Origin: an uncultured Lactobacillus sp. | GTDB taxonomy: Bacteria; Bacillota; Bacilli; Lactobacillales; Lactobacillaceae | DNA length: 64,000 nucleotides | Assembly (NCBI GenBank): GCA_937916845.1 | Contig: CALFSK010000068.1 | Coordinates: forward strand, 1 to 64,000 | Direction: 5' to 3' | Shown here: one piece after another, positions 25,314-36,593 of the stretch | How positions within the stretch are numbered: the stretch's first letter is position 1 | Layout: every line of letters begins with the position of its first letter | Notes under the pieces: model-generated | What the model saw: only the letters and a program-made list of their open reading frames with translations | Databases searched by the model: none | What the model was told of the DNA's origin: nothing | Position numbers and translations under genes: made by a program

Positions 25314-26270
25314 GTGGCAGAATTTGAACATACCACCGTCTTACTACATGAAGCGGTTGCGGCGTTAAATATTGATCCCGCAGGCATTTATGTGGATTGT
25401 ACGTTAGGTGGCGGGGGACATTCCCGCGAAATCCTAAAACAGTTGGGACCAAACGGACACTTATTTAGTTTTGATCAGGACCAGACGGCGATTGACTATA
25501 ATCAATCCAACTTGGCCAGTTATTTAGAAAGTGGCCAACTGACATTTGTTAAAAGTAATTTTGCTAATCTGAAGCACGAATTAGCGGACCGCGGCATTGA
25601 CCAAGTTGACGGGGTCGTTTATGACTTGGGGGTATCATCACCACAGTTTGACGACGCCGCCCGTGGCTTCTCGTACCAACATGATGCGCCACTTGATATG
25701 CGCATGGATCAGAGTCAGGACTTAACCGCGCAAACAGTCGTTAACACTTGGCCATACGCCGATTTAGTTCGAATCTTTTACCGGTATGGTGAGGAGAAAT
25801 TCTCTAAGCAGGTCGCCCGCGCAATCGAGCATGAACGTGACAGCCGACCGATTGAAACAACTGGTGAACTGGTTGACCTCATTAAGTCAGCCATTCCTGC
25901 CCGCGCACGGCGGACGGGTGGTCATCCAGCTAAACGCGTCTTTCAAGCGATTCGAATTGCGGTAAACAACGAACTGGGTGTTTTAGAAACGTCGTTGGAA
26001 CAAGCGGTTGATTTGATCGGTGTCCATGGTCGGGTCAGCGTGATCACGTTCCAATCCCTTGAAGATCGACTTGTGAAGACGATTTTTAAGGAACACAGTG
26101 AGTTACCCGAGTTACCACCTGGTTTACCAGTGATTCCTGAGGGCATGCAGCCTGATTACCGGCTTGTTAATCGGAAGCCAATTGTGCCAAGTGATGAAGA
26201 AGTAGCGGCTAATCGGCGGGCGCGTAGTGCTAAACTGCGGGCCATCGAACGGTTACGTGTTAAGGATTAA
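25314..26270 (+). CDS. rsmH: 16S rRNA (cytosine-1402 N4) methyltransferase RsmH
   Basis: A 318-residue SAM enzyme: [13 protein letters not shown] opening, [17 protein letters not shown] motif, [18 protein letters not shown] and [20 protein letters not shown] blocks. It methylates C1402 in the decoding centre. GTG 25314 follows GGGAAGGGGGCG. Second gene of the mraZ operon; an isolated place for an rRNA enzyme but constant across bacterial dcw clusters. Confidence 0.96.
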   Translation: MAEFEHTTVLLHEAVAALNIDPAGIYVDCTLGGGGHSREILKQLGPNGHLFSFDQDQTAIDYNQSNLASYLESGQLTFVKSNFANLKHELADRGIDQVDGVVYDLGVSSPQFDDAARGFSYQHDAPLDMRMDQSQDLTAQTVVNTWPYADLVRIFYRYGEEKFSKQVARAIEHERDSRPIETTGELVDLIKSAIPARARRTGGHPAKRVFQAIRIAVNNELGVLETSLEQAVDLIGVHGRVSVITFQSLEDRLVKTIFKEHSELPELPPGLPVIPEGMQPDYRLVNRKPIVPSDEEVAANRRARSAKLRAIERLRVKD

Positions 26271-26306
26271 TTAATGAAATAGATGAATGTTAAGGAGTGA
26301 TTTAAA

Positions 26307-26690
26307 ATGGCCCAGAATGGATTGGCACGGGAACTGCCAAAGCAGAATCCCGGCGCTACCTCAACCCCGGTACATAAAACCGTCGTAACCCCCAATCCGG
26401 CAATCAAAACGCAGCGGGTACCATTTTCTGCGTTTGAAAAATGCTTGAGTGTGACACTTGGTTTGGTGGTTTTCAGTTTGGCAATTATTTTAGTTTCAAC
26501 CAACATTGCCATTGGTAATTCTCAAAGTAGCTTACAGGCGGTGCAAGCGAAAGTTTCCAAGGTGGAGGCAAGTAATACGTCTCACGCCCAAGAAATTAGT
26601 GAACTTTCAAGTCGTAGCCGGTTAAACCAAGTCGCAAAGAAGTACGGCTTATCGCTAAACAACGGTAACATAAGGAATGTTTACAAATGA
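26307..26690 (+). CDS. ftsL: cell division protein FtsL
   Basis: A 127-residue bitopic protein: about 50 cytosolic residues, one membrane helix (LSVTLGLVVFSLAIILVSTNIAI, about 50-72 in total), then an extracytoplasmic coiled coil (LQAVQAKVSKVEASNTSHAQ) ending near NVYK. FtsL partners DivIB and DivIC to activate septal synthesis. It overlaps pbp2B by 4 bases (ATGA). AAGGAGTGA precedes ATG 26307. Confidence 0.9.
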   Translation: MAQNGLARELPKQNPGATSTPVHKTVVTPNPAIKTQRVPFSAFEKCLSVTLGLVVFSLAIILVSTNIAIGNSQSSLQAVQAKVSKVEASNTSHAQEISELSSRSRLNQVAKKYGLSLNNGNIRNVYK

Positions 26691-28828
26691 ATAATAAGAA
26701 ACAACGAATGACTTCGAAACGGTCACCGAAACAAAATCGTAGAATCTTTGGCCAATGGCTATTTTTTGGAGCGATCCTCGTATTTGGTGTTTTGATCATT
26801 CGTTTTTCGTATATCGCGATTTCCCACCACGCCAACGGAACGAATCTTGTGGAAGTAACTAAAAAGTTGTATACGACGGATCAGACCATTACGGCGAAAC
26901 GGGGGACGATTTATACGGCAAACGGCGATCCAATTGCTGAAGATACGAGTACTTACACCATTTATGCCATTATGGCGAAAAACCAGAAGGATGCGAATGG
27001 TAAGGCACTGTACGTCAAGAATGATAATCAAGTGGCAAAGGTATTGTCGAAATATTTGCCGATTAGCTATAAAAAGGCGTTAGCAACGCTTCAAGATGGC
27101 ACTGGCAAGTTCCAAATTGAATTTGGCACGGCCGGGAAAAACATTTCGTTGACGACGAAGGAAAAAATCGAAGCGCAAAAAGTTTCGGGATTGCATTTTA
27201 TTGAGTCGGAAGCACGTCTGTACCCGAACGGGACCTTTGCATCCCAGCTCGTGGGGCTTACCAATGCGAAGTCGGTCAAAGGTTCGGAATCAACGCGGCT
27301 AACCGGATCAATGGGAATTGAACTAGCTTTCAATAAACAGTTATCTGGGACTGATGGCCGTAAGACCGTCACGAAGAGTGGGTATCAAGGCAACGTCGAT
27401 ACCGGTAAAAAGGTCAAAGACGGCGAGAACGTTTATACGACAATCGACAGCAAACTCCAGACTATTTTGGAAACAAAAATGTCAGCGGTCGCGGATCAAG
27501 TTAATCCTAAGTCGATGACGGCAACCCTGATGAATGCCAAAACGGGTGCAATTCTAGCCACGACGCAACGCCCAACGTTTAACTCGCAAACCAAGAGTGG
27601 GTTGAGTAAGATGTGGCGTAACTTGCTCGTTGAGGATACCTATGAACCCGGTTCGACGATGAAAGTCTTTACGATGGCGGCAGCCATTGACAGTGGTAAT
27701 TACAACCCCAACGTGACGGTTCCCACCGGGACTTATCGAATCGATAACAAGATTGTGCCCGATTGGAATACGAGTGGTTGGGGTAACATCACGTATGCCA
27801 AGGGGTTTGCCCTATCTAGTAACGTTGCGATGGCACACTTGGAACAAACGATGGGGGCCAAAACTTGGCTAAAGTACATTAAGCGCTTTGGCCTGCGTTC
27901 GAGCACGAATAGTGGTTTAGCGAACGAGCAAACCGGTTCAATTCAGTTTACTTATCCGATTGAACAAGCCGATACGTCGTTTGGGCAAGGGGTTCAGGTC
28001 ACAGCGATGCAAATGCTGCGCGGATTTACGGCCGTTGCAAATGGTGGTAAAATGCTACAGCCATACTTTGTTTCCAAAGTGACGAATCCGAATACCAACA
28101 AGACGGTTTTTAAAGCGAAACCTAAAGTCGTTGGGCAACCGATTTCTGCCAAAACGGCTTCTCAAGTACTGGGACACATGCAAGACGTTGTCTACAAGTC
28201 TTACGGGCTTGGGGGCGCTTATAAAATCAAGGGTTATCGGATCGCGGCGAAGACCGGGACGGCCCAAGTCAGCAACGGGAGTACCTACGCAACGGGTGAT
28301 GATTCTTACCTGTATTCCGTTGTTGGGATGGCGCCGGCTAAAAATCCAAAATACATTATGTACATCACAATGAAGCAGCCAACACTTGGTAGTACGACCG
28401 CAACTGATGAAATGGCAGGTGTTTTCAAGACCGTTATGCAACGGGCACTTGAGGAACAAAAAGCCAGTGAGTCGAAGACGGCAACGATCAAGATGGCCGA
28501 TTTGACGGGTAAAAGCACGACGACCGCTGCCAAAGATGCAAAGCAAAGCGGCATTAAACCGGTCGTCGTTGGTAAGGGTAAGCGGATTGTGAAACAGTCA
28601 ATTTCGTCCGGTACCGTCCTTTCTAGCGGTCAGCGGGTTGTCCTCGTGACTAACGGACAGATGTATATGCCTGATTTGACGAGTTGGTCGACCAGTGAAG
28701 TTGCTGACTTTGCCAGTCTAACGGGGCTGAAGTTGACGACTAGCGGTACGGGCTACGTGAAGGCCCAGAGTATTTCGGGTGGTAATCCGATCGACGCTAA
28801 GGAAAGTTTGAGCGTGACGTTAAAGTAA
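26687..28828 (+). CDS. pbp2B: division transpeptidase, class B PBP 2B with PASTA domains
   Basis: A 713-residue class B penicillin-binding protein: short cytosolic tail, one membrane anchor (about 25-48), a pedestal domain, and a transpeptidase domain with Ser323-x-x-Lys326 (EPGSTMKVF), Ser377-Ser-Asn379 and Lys522-Thr-Gly524. Two PASTA repeats follow (about 600-655 and 658-713). It cross-links septal peptidoglycan as the FtsI partner of FtsW. Overlap with ftsL couples translation. Active-site motifs look intact. Confidence 0.95.
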   Translation: MNNKKQRMTSKRSPKQNRRIFGQWLFFGAILVFGVLIIRFSYIAISHHANGTNLVEVTKKLYTTDQTITAKRGTIYTANGDPIAEDTSTYTIYAIMAKNQKDANGKALYVKNDNQVAKVLSKYLPISYKKALATLQDGTGKFQIEFGTAGKNISLTTKEKIEAQKVSGLHFIESEARLYPNGTFASQLVGLTNAKSVKGSESTRLTGSMGIELAFNKQLSGTDGRKTVTKSGYQGNVDTGKKVKDGENVYTTIDSKLQTILETKMSAVADQVNPKSMTATLMNAKTGAILATTQRPTFNSQTKSGLSKMWRNLLVEDTYEPGSTMKVFTMAAAIDSGNYNPNVTVPTGTYRIDNKIVPDWNTSGWGNITYAKGFALSSNVAMAHLEQTMGAKTWLKYIKRFGLRSSTNSGLANEQTGSIQFTYPIEQADTSFGQGVQVTAMQMLRGFTAVANGGKMLQPYFVSKVTNPNTNKTVFKAKPKVVGQPISAKTASQVLGHMQDVVYKSYGLGGAYKIKGYRIAAKTGTAQVSNGSTYATGDDSYLYSVVGMAPAKNPKYIMYITMKQPTLGSTTATDEMAGVFKTVMQRALEEQKASESKTATIKMADLTGKSTTTAAKDAKQSGIKPVVVGKGKRIVKQSISSGTVLSSGQRVVLVTNGQMYMPDLTSWSTSEVADFASLTGLKLTTSGTGYVKAQSISGGNPIDAKESLSVTLK

Positions 28829-28857
28829 TTAATTAAGTTTTAGAATGGAGAATTGTT

Positions 28858-29823
28858 GTGAGTTTATTATCATGGGTAGCGGCCCTAATCAGTGGGTTTA
28901 TCATCGTGTTTGCGTTAATGCCGTCTTTAATTCGTTATTTCCGCGCGCGTAAAGAGGGCCAAATGATTCGCGAAGAGGGCCCTAAATGGCACGAAAAGAA
29001 ATCTGGGACCCCAACGATGGGCGGTTTGTTATTTATTATCGCCATCTTGGTCACGACCTTGTGGGTTGGGTTTTGGCAAGGTTTGTTACAACCAACGACC
29101 TGGATTTTAATGTTCATCTTAGTGCTCTACGGGGCGCTGGGATTCTGGGATGACAGTATTAAGCTATGGCGGAAGCAAAATGAAGGGCTAAAAGCATGGC
29201 AAAAATTGCTTGGTCAAATCATTGGTGCGGTCGTCTTCACGTTAGTTTACCAGAATGAGCATTTGACAATGGGGCTGCGAATTCCTGGCGTCGGTGATTG
29301 GTCGCTAGGTATCTGGTACATGATCTTCGTCATTATTTGGCTCGTTGGGTTTTCCAACGCCGTCAACTTGACGGATGGGTTAGATGGCCTAGTCGCTGGT
29401 CAAGCAACGATTGCTTTTGGTGCGTACGCGATTATCGCGTGGGCCCAACAACAATATAACGTCGCGTTATTCTGTATTGCAGTGGTCGGTTCGTTACTAG
29501 GTTTCTTTGTCTACAACCACAAACCCGCAAAAATTTTCATGGGTGATATGGGTTCATTGGCCTTAGGTGGGGCGTTAGCTGCGGTTTCCATCTTGGTCCA
29601 TCACGAATTGTCACTACTTATTATCGGGATCATTTTCGTTATTGAAACGGCTTCGGTTATGTTACAAGTCGCTTCGTTCAAGTTAACGGGGAAACGGATC
29701 TTCTTAATGAGTCCAATTCACCATCACTTTGAAATGAAGGGTTGGAGTGAGTGGAAGATCGACATCGTATTCTGGTCGATTGGTTTAGTGGCTGCCATTA
29801 TCAGTGTGGCAACAATTATTTAA
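28858..29823 (+). CDS. mraY: phospho-MurNAc-pentapeptide transferase MraY
   Basis: A 321-residue membrane enzyme with about ten helices and the signatures [25 protein letters not shown] and MSPIHHHFE. It forms lipid I from UDP-MurNAc-pentapeptide and undecaprenyl phosphate. GTG 28858 follows GGAG. An RNA hairpin separates it from murD. Confidence 0.96.
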   Translation: MSLLSWVAALISGFIIVFALMPSLIRYFRARKEGQMIREEGPKWHEKKSGTPTMGGLLFIIAILVTTLWVGFWQGLLQPTTWILMFILVLYGALGFWDDSIKLWRKQNEGLKAWQKLLGQIIGAVVFTLVYQNEHLTMGLRIPGVGDWSLGIWYMIFVIIWLVGFSNAVNLTDGLDGLVAGQATIAFGAYAIIAWAQQQYNVALFCIAVVGSLLGFFVYNHKPAKIFMGDMGSLALGGALAAVSILVHHELSLLIIGIIFVIETASVMLQVASFKLTGKRIFLMSPIHHHFEMKGWSEWKIDIVFWSIGLVAAIISVATII

Positions 29824-29835
29824 TGACTAATTTTG

Positions 29836-29873
29836 GGCGTATCAATGGCGGATTTACAAACCGGTGATACGCC
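29836..29873 (+). other. intercistronic hairpin between mraY and murD
   Basis: Stem GGCGTATCA (29836-29844) with TGATACGCC (29865-29873) plus an inner CGG/CCG. No T run follows, so it is unlikely to be an efficient terminator; a processing or stability element within the operon is possible. Confidence 0.55.
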
Positions 29874-29946
29874 TATTGGCATTTAGTCCACTGAATATTA
29901 AAATAAATATATTGTATCTATCAATAAATTAGGGAGATCTTGGTAT

Positions 29947-31326
29947 ATGAAGTCGGTTGAACAGTATCGCAACCAAAAAGTTTTGGTTTTAGGACTTGCA
30001 AAGAGTGGGGTCAACGCTGCCCGCTTATTGCACAAGCTAGGGGCGTTTGTCACGGTCAATGACAAGAAGGATTTTGATGATAACCCAGATGCACAGGAGC
30101 TATTAAGCGAAGGCATCAAGGTTATCACGGGGGGACACCCGTTATCTTTATTGGATGAAGATTTTAAGGTGGTCGTTAAAAATCCAGGCATTCCGTATTC
30201 AAATCCGATTGTGAGCGGGGCGCTTGAAAAGCACATTCCCGTCATCACTGAAGTTGAATTAGCAGCCCAAATCTTGGAAGGCGAACTGATCGGGGTCACT
30301 GGGACAAACGGTAAGACCACGACAACGACGTTAATTACCATGATGTTGAACCAACGAAACAATGCCGGCAAAGCCTACGTAGCGGGTAATATTGGGGTTC
30401 CAGCCTCAACCATTGCCCAAAAAGCGCAAGCAACCGATACGATGGTGACGGAGCTTTCAAGCTTTATGCTTTGTGGGATTGATACGCTACATCCCCACAT
30501 TGCCGTCATTACGAATATTTATTCAACTCATTTAGACTGGCATGGTAACCGTGACAATTACGTTAAGGCGAAGATGCGCATTACGATGAATCAAACGGCA
30601 GATGATTATTTAGTCATCAACTGGGATAGCCAGGAATGGCGTGACCTCAGTAAGCAGTCTAAAGCACAAGTTGTGCCATTTTCACGTCAGGGCAATAGTA
30701 AAGCTGGCGCCTATGAAGAAGACGGCAAATTGTACTTTAAGGACGAATACATTATGGATGCAAAGGCCATTAAGATCCCTGGAGACCATAACGTTGAAAA
30801 CGCCTTAGCAGCCATTACGGTTGCTAAGTTGCAAGGGGTCGCAACGAGTGGCATTGTTCAAGTCTTGAAGACGTTCTCCGGGGTTCGTCACCGGACCCAG
30901 TACGTTGAAACCTATGAAGGCCGTCAGTTCTACAATGACTCTAAGGCGACCAACATTGTTTCAACGGAAATGGCGTTGAAAGGATTTGATCAACCCGTTG
31001 TCTTATTGGCTGGTGGTCTGGATCGGGGTAATACGTTTGAAAAGCTTGCCCCCGCATTGAAGGATCATGTTAAGACCCTCATCGTGTTTGGTGAGACGGC
31101 TCAGAAGATGGCGGATGCCGGGAAACTTGCCGGTATCGATGACATTGAATTTACTGAAAACTGTGAAACGGCGGTTCCAGTAGCTTGGAAGCGGAGTAAC
31201 TCAGGTGACATTATTATGTTGTCACCCGCTTGTGCAAGCTGGGATCAGTACCCGAACTTTGAAGTGCGGGGCGACCGGTTTATTAAGGCAATTGAGAAGT
31301 TAACTGGAAAGGCGGAAGAAAACTAA
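29947..31326 (+). CDS. murD: UDP-N-acetylmuramoylalanine--D-glutamate ligase
   Basis: A 459-residue Mur ligase: Rossmann-like N-terminal domain ([15 protein letters not shown]), ATP-binding [12 protein letters not shown] loop, [10 protein letters not shown] and the C-terminal domain with NDSKATN and a final [20 protein letters not shown] block typical of MurD. Adds D-Glu to UDP-MurNAc-L-Ala. ATG 29947 follows AGGGAG. Its stop overlaps the start of murG by a single base pattern (TAATG). Confidence 0.96.
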   Translation: MKSVEQYRNQKVLVLGLAKSGVNAARLLHKLGAFVTVNDKKDFDDNPDAQELLSEGIKVITGGHPLSLLDEDFKVVVKNPGIPYSNPIVSGALEKHIPVITEVELAAQILEGELIGVTGTNGKTTTTTLITMMLNQRNNAGKAYVAGNIGVPASTIAQKAQATDTMVTELSSFMLCGIDTLHPHIAVITNIYSTHLDWHGNRDNYVKAKMRITMNQTADDYLVINWDSQEWRDLSKQSKAQVVPFSRQGNSKAGAYEEDGKLYFKDEYIMDAKAIKIPGDHNVENALAAITVAKLQGVATSGIVQVLKTFSGVRHRTQYVETYEGRQFYNDSKATNIVSTEMALKGFDQPVVLLAGGLDRGNTFEKLAPALKDHVKTLIVFGETAQKMADAGKLAGIDDIEFTENCETAVPVAWKRSNSGDIIMLSPACASWDQYPNFEVRGDRFIKAIEKLTGKAEEN

Positions 31327-32417
31327 TGCGACTAATGATTTCTGGCGGCGGTACCGGGGGCCACATTTACCCGGCATTAGCCTTGATCGAAGCGCTAAAG
31401 GCACACGATAAGCACGCCGAAGTCCTCTACGTTGGGACACACCGGGGCCTTGAAAGTCGAATCGTCCCAGAACGCGGAATCGCGTTTAAGACGATTAAGA
31501 TTCAAGGCTTCAAGCGGTCGTTATCCCCACAAAACTTCAAGACGGTTTACCTGTTCTTAAAGAGTGTGGTCACGGCTCGTAAGTACATCAAGGAATTCAA
31601 GCCGGACGTCGTGGTTGGGACCGGTGGCTACGTGAGTGGTGCGGTCGTATTTGCGGCTAGTCAGATGCACATTCCCACGGTGATTCATGAACAGAACTCC
31701 GTTGTGGGTGTGACCAACAAGTTTTTGAGCCACTTCGTTAATAAAATCGCCATTTCGTTTGAGAGTGCGCGGTCACAGTTCCCAGAAAAGAAGGTCGTCA
31801 TGACCGGGAACCCCCGTGCGCAGCAAGTTGCTAATATCCAAAAGACTGCGGCCTTGCAAGCATACGGGCTTAAAGATGACGTTCCCACGGTCTTGATCTT
31901 TGGGGGAAGTCGGGGGGCAGCCCGGATTAACGCGGCCACTGCTTCCGCGGTACCAGAGCTCAATAAACGGGACTATCAGACCCTCTTTGTGACGGGTCAG
32001 GTGCACTATGACAAAATCATGGATAGTCTCTCAAAGACAACGTTAGCACCCAATGTTAAGATTGAACCGTACATCAAAAACATGCCAGCAATCCTGCCAG
32101 AAATTGCCGTGATCTTAGGCCGGGCGGGCGCAACTAGTATTGCTGAAATTACGGCTTTGGGGATTCCATCAATCCTAGTGCCTAGTCCTTACGTGACGAA
32201 TGATCATCAAACGAAGAACGCACAGAGCCTAGTTAACGCTGGGGCGGCTGAACTAGTTAAAGAAGCCGACTTAACGGCGACGAGTTTGCTCAAAGCGGTC
32301 GATGGCCTGATGCTTAGCGCCGACCATCGTGAAGATATGGCTAATAATGCGAAGAAGCTCGGGATGCCCGATGCAGCTGATCAGTTATTAAAAGTCCTCG
32401 AATCCGTGGTCAAGTAA
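31326..32417 (+). CDS. murG: UDP-GlcNAc--lipid I N-acetylglucosaminyltransferase MurG
   Basis: A 363-residue GT28 enzyme with [14 protein letters not shown] near the N-terminus, [23 protein letters not shown] and the UDP-binding C-terminal [25 protein letters not shown]. It makes lipid II on the inner face of the membrane. Coupled to murD by overlapping stop and start. Confidence 0.96.
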   Translation: MRLMISGGGTGGHIYPALALIEALKAHDKHAEVLYVGTHRGLESRIVPERGIAFKTIKIQGFKRSLSPQNFKTVYLFLKSVVTARKYIKEFKPDVVVGTGGYVSGAVVFAASQMHIPTVIHEQNSVVGVTNKFLSHFVNKIAISFESARSQFPEKKVVMTGNPRAQQVANIQKTAALQAYGLKDDVPTVLIFGGSRGAARINAATASAVPELNKRDYQTLFVTGQVHYDKIMDSLSKTTLAPNVKIEPYIKNMPAILPEIAVILGRAGATSIAEITALGIPSILVPSPYVTNDHQTKNAQSLVNAGAAELVKEADLTATSLLKAVDGLMLSADHREDMANNAKKLGMPDAADQLLKVLESVVK

Positions 32418-32453
32418 AAAACGTAACCTTATGAAGATGAAAGGGTGGGTGTG

Positions 32454-33317
32454 ATGGCCATTTTTAAGCGAGCACCTAAGGACAAAAGGCCGGAACAACT
32501 AACCCCTTGGGAACGCTATCAGCGACACGCTGAACAAAATGAGGCCCAGGCAAAGAAAAGCCATTTTAGCAGGTGGGGTAAACAACTGCGAATCGGTGAT
32601 AAGTTGCCAAAATTAAAAACACAACGCCGCCGCTTGGTGGTTAAACGTGCGGCGCTGTTAATTAGTTTGTTTTTAATGGGCATCGTGATTGCAGGGTACT
32701 TTATTTCACCACTTAGTCACGTCCAACAAGTCAAGGTGTCAGGAACGGATGGTTTGACGACGAACCAGGTGACGCGGGCGACGAAAATTCAGCCAGGGGT
32801 TTCAATTTGGGCTGTGATTGGTCACGACCAGCGGACAAGTCGCCAGGCGAAACAGCAAAATCCGCAGATTGGCAAAGTCACGACTAAGTTGGTTGGCTTA
32901 AACCAGATTAACGTCAAAGTTAACGAAATTCGGGTTGCCGGTTACTTGGTGGACGGGAATCATTATCAACGGGTCTTGGAAAATGGGTTGATCTTAAAGA
33001 CGAGTTATTCGCAACCTGGCGGTGGTTCGCCCATTTATGCGAACTTTAAAAGTGGGGCTCGGCTTGAGAAGATGATTGCTCAATACGCGAAGTTACCTTC
33101 GGCAGTTAAACATGCAATCTCAGAAATTAAGTTTGCACCGACAACGTCCAATCCGCAGCGCATCCATTTATACATGAATGACGGTAACGAAGTTTATGCA
33201 ACAATCTCAACGTTTGCAAGCAAGATGACGTATTATCCGGGCATCGTCGCAAAGATGAAAACTAAGGGGATTGTGAACTTAGAAGTCGGCGCGTATTCGT
33301 ATTCATTCAAGAAGTAG
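32454..33317 (+). CDS. divIB: cell division protein DivIB/FtsQ
   Basis: The 287-residue protein has a basic cytosolic N-terminus of about 75 residues, one membrane segment ([17 protein letters not shown]), then a POTRA domain ([19 protein letters not shown]) and the FtsQ/DivIB beta domain. It acts with FtsL and DivIC. ATG 32454 is nine bases after AAAGG; GTG codons at 32445 and 32451 overlap the spacer. Last gene before the ftsA promoter. Confidence 0.93.
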   Translation: MAIFKRAPKDKRPEQLTPWERYQRHAEQNEAQAKKSHFSRWGKQLRIGDKLPKLKTQRRRLVVKRAALLISLFLMGIVIAGYFISPLSHVQQVKVSGTDGLTTNQVTRATKIQPGVSIWAVIGHDQRTSRQAKQQNPQIGKVTTKLVGLNQINVKVNEIRVAGYLVDGNHYQRVLENGLILKTSYSQPGGGSPIYANFKSGARLEKMIAQYAKLPSAVKHAISEIKFAPTTSNPQRIHLYMNDGNEVYATISTFASKMTYYPGIVAKMKTKGIVNLEVGAYSYSFKK

Positions 33318-33347
33318 AATATTCTTCAAGAATGGTGAATGTGCTCT

Positions 33348-33376
33348 TTTTAAAAGCGCTTAGGATATGGTAAACT
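33348..33376 (+). promoter_or_regulatory. internal promoter upstream of ftsA
   Basis: TTTTAA (33348-33353), 17-nt spacer ending in TATGG, and TAAACT (33371-33376), in a 135-base gap between divIB and ftsA. It would let ftsA-ftsZ be expressed apart from the wall genes. Confidence 0.5.
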
Positions 33377-33452
33377 AGGGGTTAACTAGGTATGTAACTA
33401 AAATCTATAAAAATTTATATTTATGTAAAAAGTACTAGGAGGTTCCTCTATT

Positions 33453-34799
33453 ATGGATAATTCAGGAATTTATGTCGGACTTGATATAGGAACCACCTCA
33501 ATAAAAGTCATTGTTGCTGAACGTGTAAAGGGACAAATGAACGTTATTGGTGTGGGTAGCGAACGTTCTAATGGTTTAAGTCGCGGTGTCATTGTTGATA
33601 TTGACAAGGCCGCCAGTGCGATTCAATCGGCAGTACGCCAAGCTGAAGAAAAAGCAAGTATCGAAATAAAAAAGGTGATTGCGGGCGTTCCCGCTAACCT
33701 GGTAAAAATTGAACGCTGTCGCGGCATGATTGCCGTGGCTGATGAATCAAAAGAAATCAATAATGAGGATGTCCAGAACGTGGCCGCAGCGGCGCTAGTA
33801 CAGAGCTTGCCACCGGAGCGCGAGATTTTGGACGTGATTCCAGATGAGTTTGTCGTGGACGGCTTTGACGGAATTAAGGATCCCCGGGGCATGGTCGGGG
33901 TCCGTTTAGAGATGCATGGGACGCTCTTTACCGGACCTAAGACCATTATTCACAATACGCGCAAAGCGATTGAAAAAGCTGGTCTGCAGATCGAACAAAT
34001 CGTGATTGCACCACTGGCGTTAAGCTCACTCGTGTTAAACGATGGTGAACAAGACTTCGGGTCGATTATTATTGACATGGGTGGTGGCCAGACTACGGCG
34101 GCGGTCATTCATGATCATCAGTTAAAGTATACTTATGTTGATCAAGAAGGCGGCCAGTATATCACTAAAGATATTTCGGTCGTTTTGAATACTTCGATTG
34201 AAAATGCAGAGAAGCTAAAACGGGATTACGGCTATGCCGATGCTCAGCAGGCCGCTGATGATGAAGAGTTCCCGGTCGACGTTGTCGGTCAAAGTACCCC
34301 AACTCAGATTAGCGAGCAATACTTAGCAGAGATCATTGAAGCCCGACTTGACCAAGTCTTTGGCAAGGTTAAGCAGCACTTGGATGAAATCCGAGCGTTG
34401 GAATTGCCGGGCGGCATTGTTTTAACTGGTGGCGTTGCAGCAATTCCTGGTATTACAGAATTGGCTAGTCAACTCTTCGGTACCCGGGTTCGGGTCTTTA
34501 CACCGAACCAGATGGGCTTAAGACATCCGTCGTTTGATGAGGCGTTAGCAGTCATCAAATACCAAGCGGCCTTAAGTGAAGTCGCGTTACTCGTAAAGAG
34601 TGCGTTAACGGGTGATACACGGGCAAGCGTTGCACATGACTTCTCAGAAGTCGTTGATCCAATTGCCAGTGCACCCCGGACGAGTACTGAAACAATGACT
34701 CAAACAACCAAACAACAACCTGAACAAAAACAGGACAATCCAGATCGGAAGGGTGCCCTTGATCACATTAAGGGCTTTTTCAACCACTTCTTTGATTAA
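33453..34799 (+). CDS. ftsA: cell division protein FtsA
   Basis: A 448-residue actin-fold protein: YVGLDIGTTSIKVIV phosphate loop, the 1C subdomain with GVPANLVKIE, IIIDMGGGQTTAAVI and IVLTGGVAAIPGI. The end (GALDHIKGFFNHFFD) is an amphipathic helix that tethers FtsZ filaments to the membrane. AGGAGG precedes ATG 33453. Followed by ftsZ after 28 bases. Confidence 0.96.
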   Translation: MDNSGIYVGLDIGTTSIKVIVAERVKGQMNVIGVGSERSNGLSRGVIVDIDKAASAIQSAVRQAEEKASIEIKKVIAGVPANLVKIERCRGMIAVADESKEINNEDVQNVAAAALVQSLPPEREILDVIPDEFVVDGFDGIKDPRGMVGVRLEMHGTLFTGPKTIIHNTRKAIEKAGLQIEQIVIAPLALSSLVLNDGEQDFGSIIIDMGGGQTTAAVIHDHQLKYTYVDQEGGQYITKDISVVLNTSIENAEKLKRDYGYADAQQAADDEEFPVDVVGQSTPTQISEQYLAEIIEARLDQVFGKVKQHLDEIRALELPGGIVLTGGVAAIPGITELASQLFGTRVRVFTPNQMGLRHPSFDEALAVIKYQAALSEVALLVKSALTGDTRASVAHDFSEVVDPIASAPRTSTETMTQTTKQQPEQKQDNPDRKGALDHIKGFFNHFFD

Positions 34800-34827
34800 T
34801 TAGGATAGGAATGACGGAGGAAAAATA

Positions 34828-36135
34828 ATGGAATTTTCTTTAGATTCAACCCAGAATTCAGGGGCAAATATTAAAGTCATCGGTGTCGGTGGCGGTGGTG
34901 GCAACGCTGTTAATCGGATGATTGCTGAAGACGTCAAGGGTGTCGAATTTATCGTCGCCAATACCGATGTACAAGCATTACAAACTTCTAATGCGGAAAC
35001 CAAAATTCAATTAGGACCGAAACTGACCCGTGGGTTGGGTGCCGGTTCTAATCCGGACGTTGGTTCAAAAGCCGCGCAAGAAAGCGAAGAAGCCTTAACG
35101 GAAGCCTTACAAGGCGCTGACATGGTCTTTGTCACCGCTGGTATGGGTGGCGGTACCGGTAACGGGGCTGCTCCCGTGGTTGCTAAAATCGCAAAGGATT
35201 CAGGTGCTTTGACGGTGGGGGTCGTAACCCGACCATTTACTTTTGAAGGACCTCGACGTGCACGAAATGCGGCTGAAGGGATTGCACAAATGAAGGACAA
35301 CGTTGATACGTTGATCGTCATTGCAAACAACCGTTTATTGGAAATCGTTGATAAGAAGACACCAATGATGGAAGCCTTCCAAGAAGCCGATAACGTTTTA
35401 CGTCAAGGGGTTCAAGGGATTTCTGATTTGATTACGTCACCAGGTTACGTTAACTTGGACTTTGCTGACGTGAAGACCGTGATGCAAAACCAAGGTTCTG
35501 CTTTAATGGGAATTGGTTCTGCCAGCGGCGAAAACCGGACGGCCGACGCAACCAAGCAAGCCATTTCTTCACCATTGTTGGAAGTTTCCATCGATGGGGC
35601 CGAACAAGTCTTGCTCAACATCACTGGTGGCCCAGACATGTCACTTTACGAAGCACAAGCTGCTTCAGACATTGTGTCACAAGCTGCAACGACTGATGTT
35701 AACATCATCTTCGGGACTTCGATCGACGAAAGCTTAGGCGATGAAGTTCGGGTTACAGTGATTGCAACTGGGATTGACCAAAAGCAAAAAGAAATGCAAT
35801 TGGGTTCAACTTCTAGCCGGACTGAAACGAGTCAACAACGGGGCGGGATGTTCTCTAGCACTAGTGAACAAAAACCAGCCAGTGAAGCTGTCAACATGGC
35901 ACAAAGCCAAGCACCAGCTAATAGCAACGATCCGTTTGGCAACTGGGACATTCGGCGCGAACCAAGCAGTTCACGACCAGTGAATAACAATAATAATGGT
36001 TCTGAATTTAAAAACGTTGAGAAGGCTGACTTTGACGTATTTAACGACAATGGTCAGACTGATGATAATAACAACAACGATGATAATGGGGATTCATTAG
36101 ATACACCGCCATTCTTTAAACGGCGGCGCAAGTAA
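34828..36135 (+). CDS. ftsZ: cell division protein FtsZ
   Basis: A 435-residue tubulin-fold GTPase: [13 protein letters not shown], the GTP loop GGGTGNG at 107-113 (Asn112 where the classical signature has Thr), the T7 loop [11 protein letters not shown], a variable Gln/Asn/Asp-rich linker (about 330-420), and the C-terminal peptide [11 protein letters not shown] that binds FtsA and SepF. It builds the Z ring. GGAGG precedes ATG 34828. Confidence 0.97.
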   Translation: MEFSLDSTQNSGANIKVIGVGGGGGNAVNRMIAEDVKGVEFIVANTDVQALQTSNAETKIQLGPKLTRGLGAGSNPDVGSKAAQESEEALTEALQGADMVFVTAGMGGGTGNGAAPVVAKIAKDSGALTVGVVTRPFTFEGPRRARNAAEGIAQMKDNVDTLIVIANNRLLEIVDKKTPMMEAFQEADNVLRQGVQGISDLITSPGYVNLDFADVKTVMQNQGSALMGIGSASGENRTADATKQAISSPLLEVSIDGAEQVLLNITGGPDMSLYEAQAASDIVSQAATTDVNIIFGTSIDESLGDEVRVTVIATGIDQKQKEMQLGSTSSRTETSQQRGGMFSSTSEQKPASEAVNMAQSQAPANSNDPFGNWDIRREPSSSRPVNNNNNGSEFKNVEKADFDVFNDNGQTDDNNNNDDNGDSLDTPPFFKRRRK

Positions 36136-36158
36136 AACACTGAAGGGAGCGATCATAA

Positions 36159-36590
36159 ATGGCCGGACGATTTAGTTTTAGTAACTTTTTTGGCGTCGGT
36201 GATGATCAATTAGATGACCAGCCGGTACAGCCTAGTCAGGCTGCGCCGCAAGCGTCAACCAATCAAGCAGCCAATACCCGGACCGCGCCAAAAGTCGTAC
36301 CCATGCAAGGTGGTAAGTCGGTGAATAGTAAGATTGCGTTATTTGAACCGAAAATTTATTCAGACGTTAAAGAAATTGCGAGTCAACTACTCAAAAATCA
36401 AGCAGTGATCGTAAATTTTGATCACGTTGATGATCAAATGGCCCGCCGGATCGTTGATTTTTTGACCGGCACGGTTTACGCCATTAACGGCGAAATTGAA
36501 CGCATCGGGGATGAAATTTTTCTTTGTATCCCAGAAAATTATGAAGTTTCTGGCAGTACAACGAGTCAATTTAATCCCAACAGTTTGTAA
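36159..36590 (+). CDS. sepF: cell division protein SepF
   Basis: A 143-residue protein with an N-terminal amphipathic membrane-binding segment (AGRFSFSNFFG), a Gln/Ala-rich linker, and a C-terminal SepF domain (IALFEPKIYSDVKEIA, VIVNFDHVDDQMARRIVDFLTG). It anchors and shapes the Z ring alongside FtsA. AAGGGAGCG precedes ATG 36159. The stop lies within the next gene's Shine-Dalgarno area. Confidence 0.94.
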   Translation: MAGRFSFSNFFGVGDDQLDDQPVQPSQAAPQASTNQAANTRTAPKVVPMQGGKSVNSKIALFEPKIYSDVKEIASQLLKNQAVIVNFDHVDDQMARRIVDFLTGTVYAINGEIERIGDEIFLCIPENYEVSGSTTSQFNPNSL

Positions 36591-36593
36591 GGA

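Noticed and set aside
28055..28546. 163-codon minus-strand ORF in pbp2B
   Set aside because: Antisense shadow of the transpeptidase domain with atypical composition.
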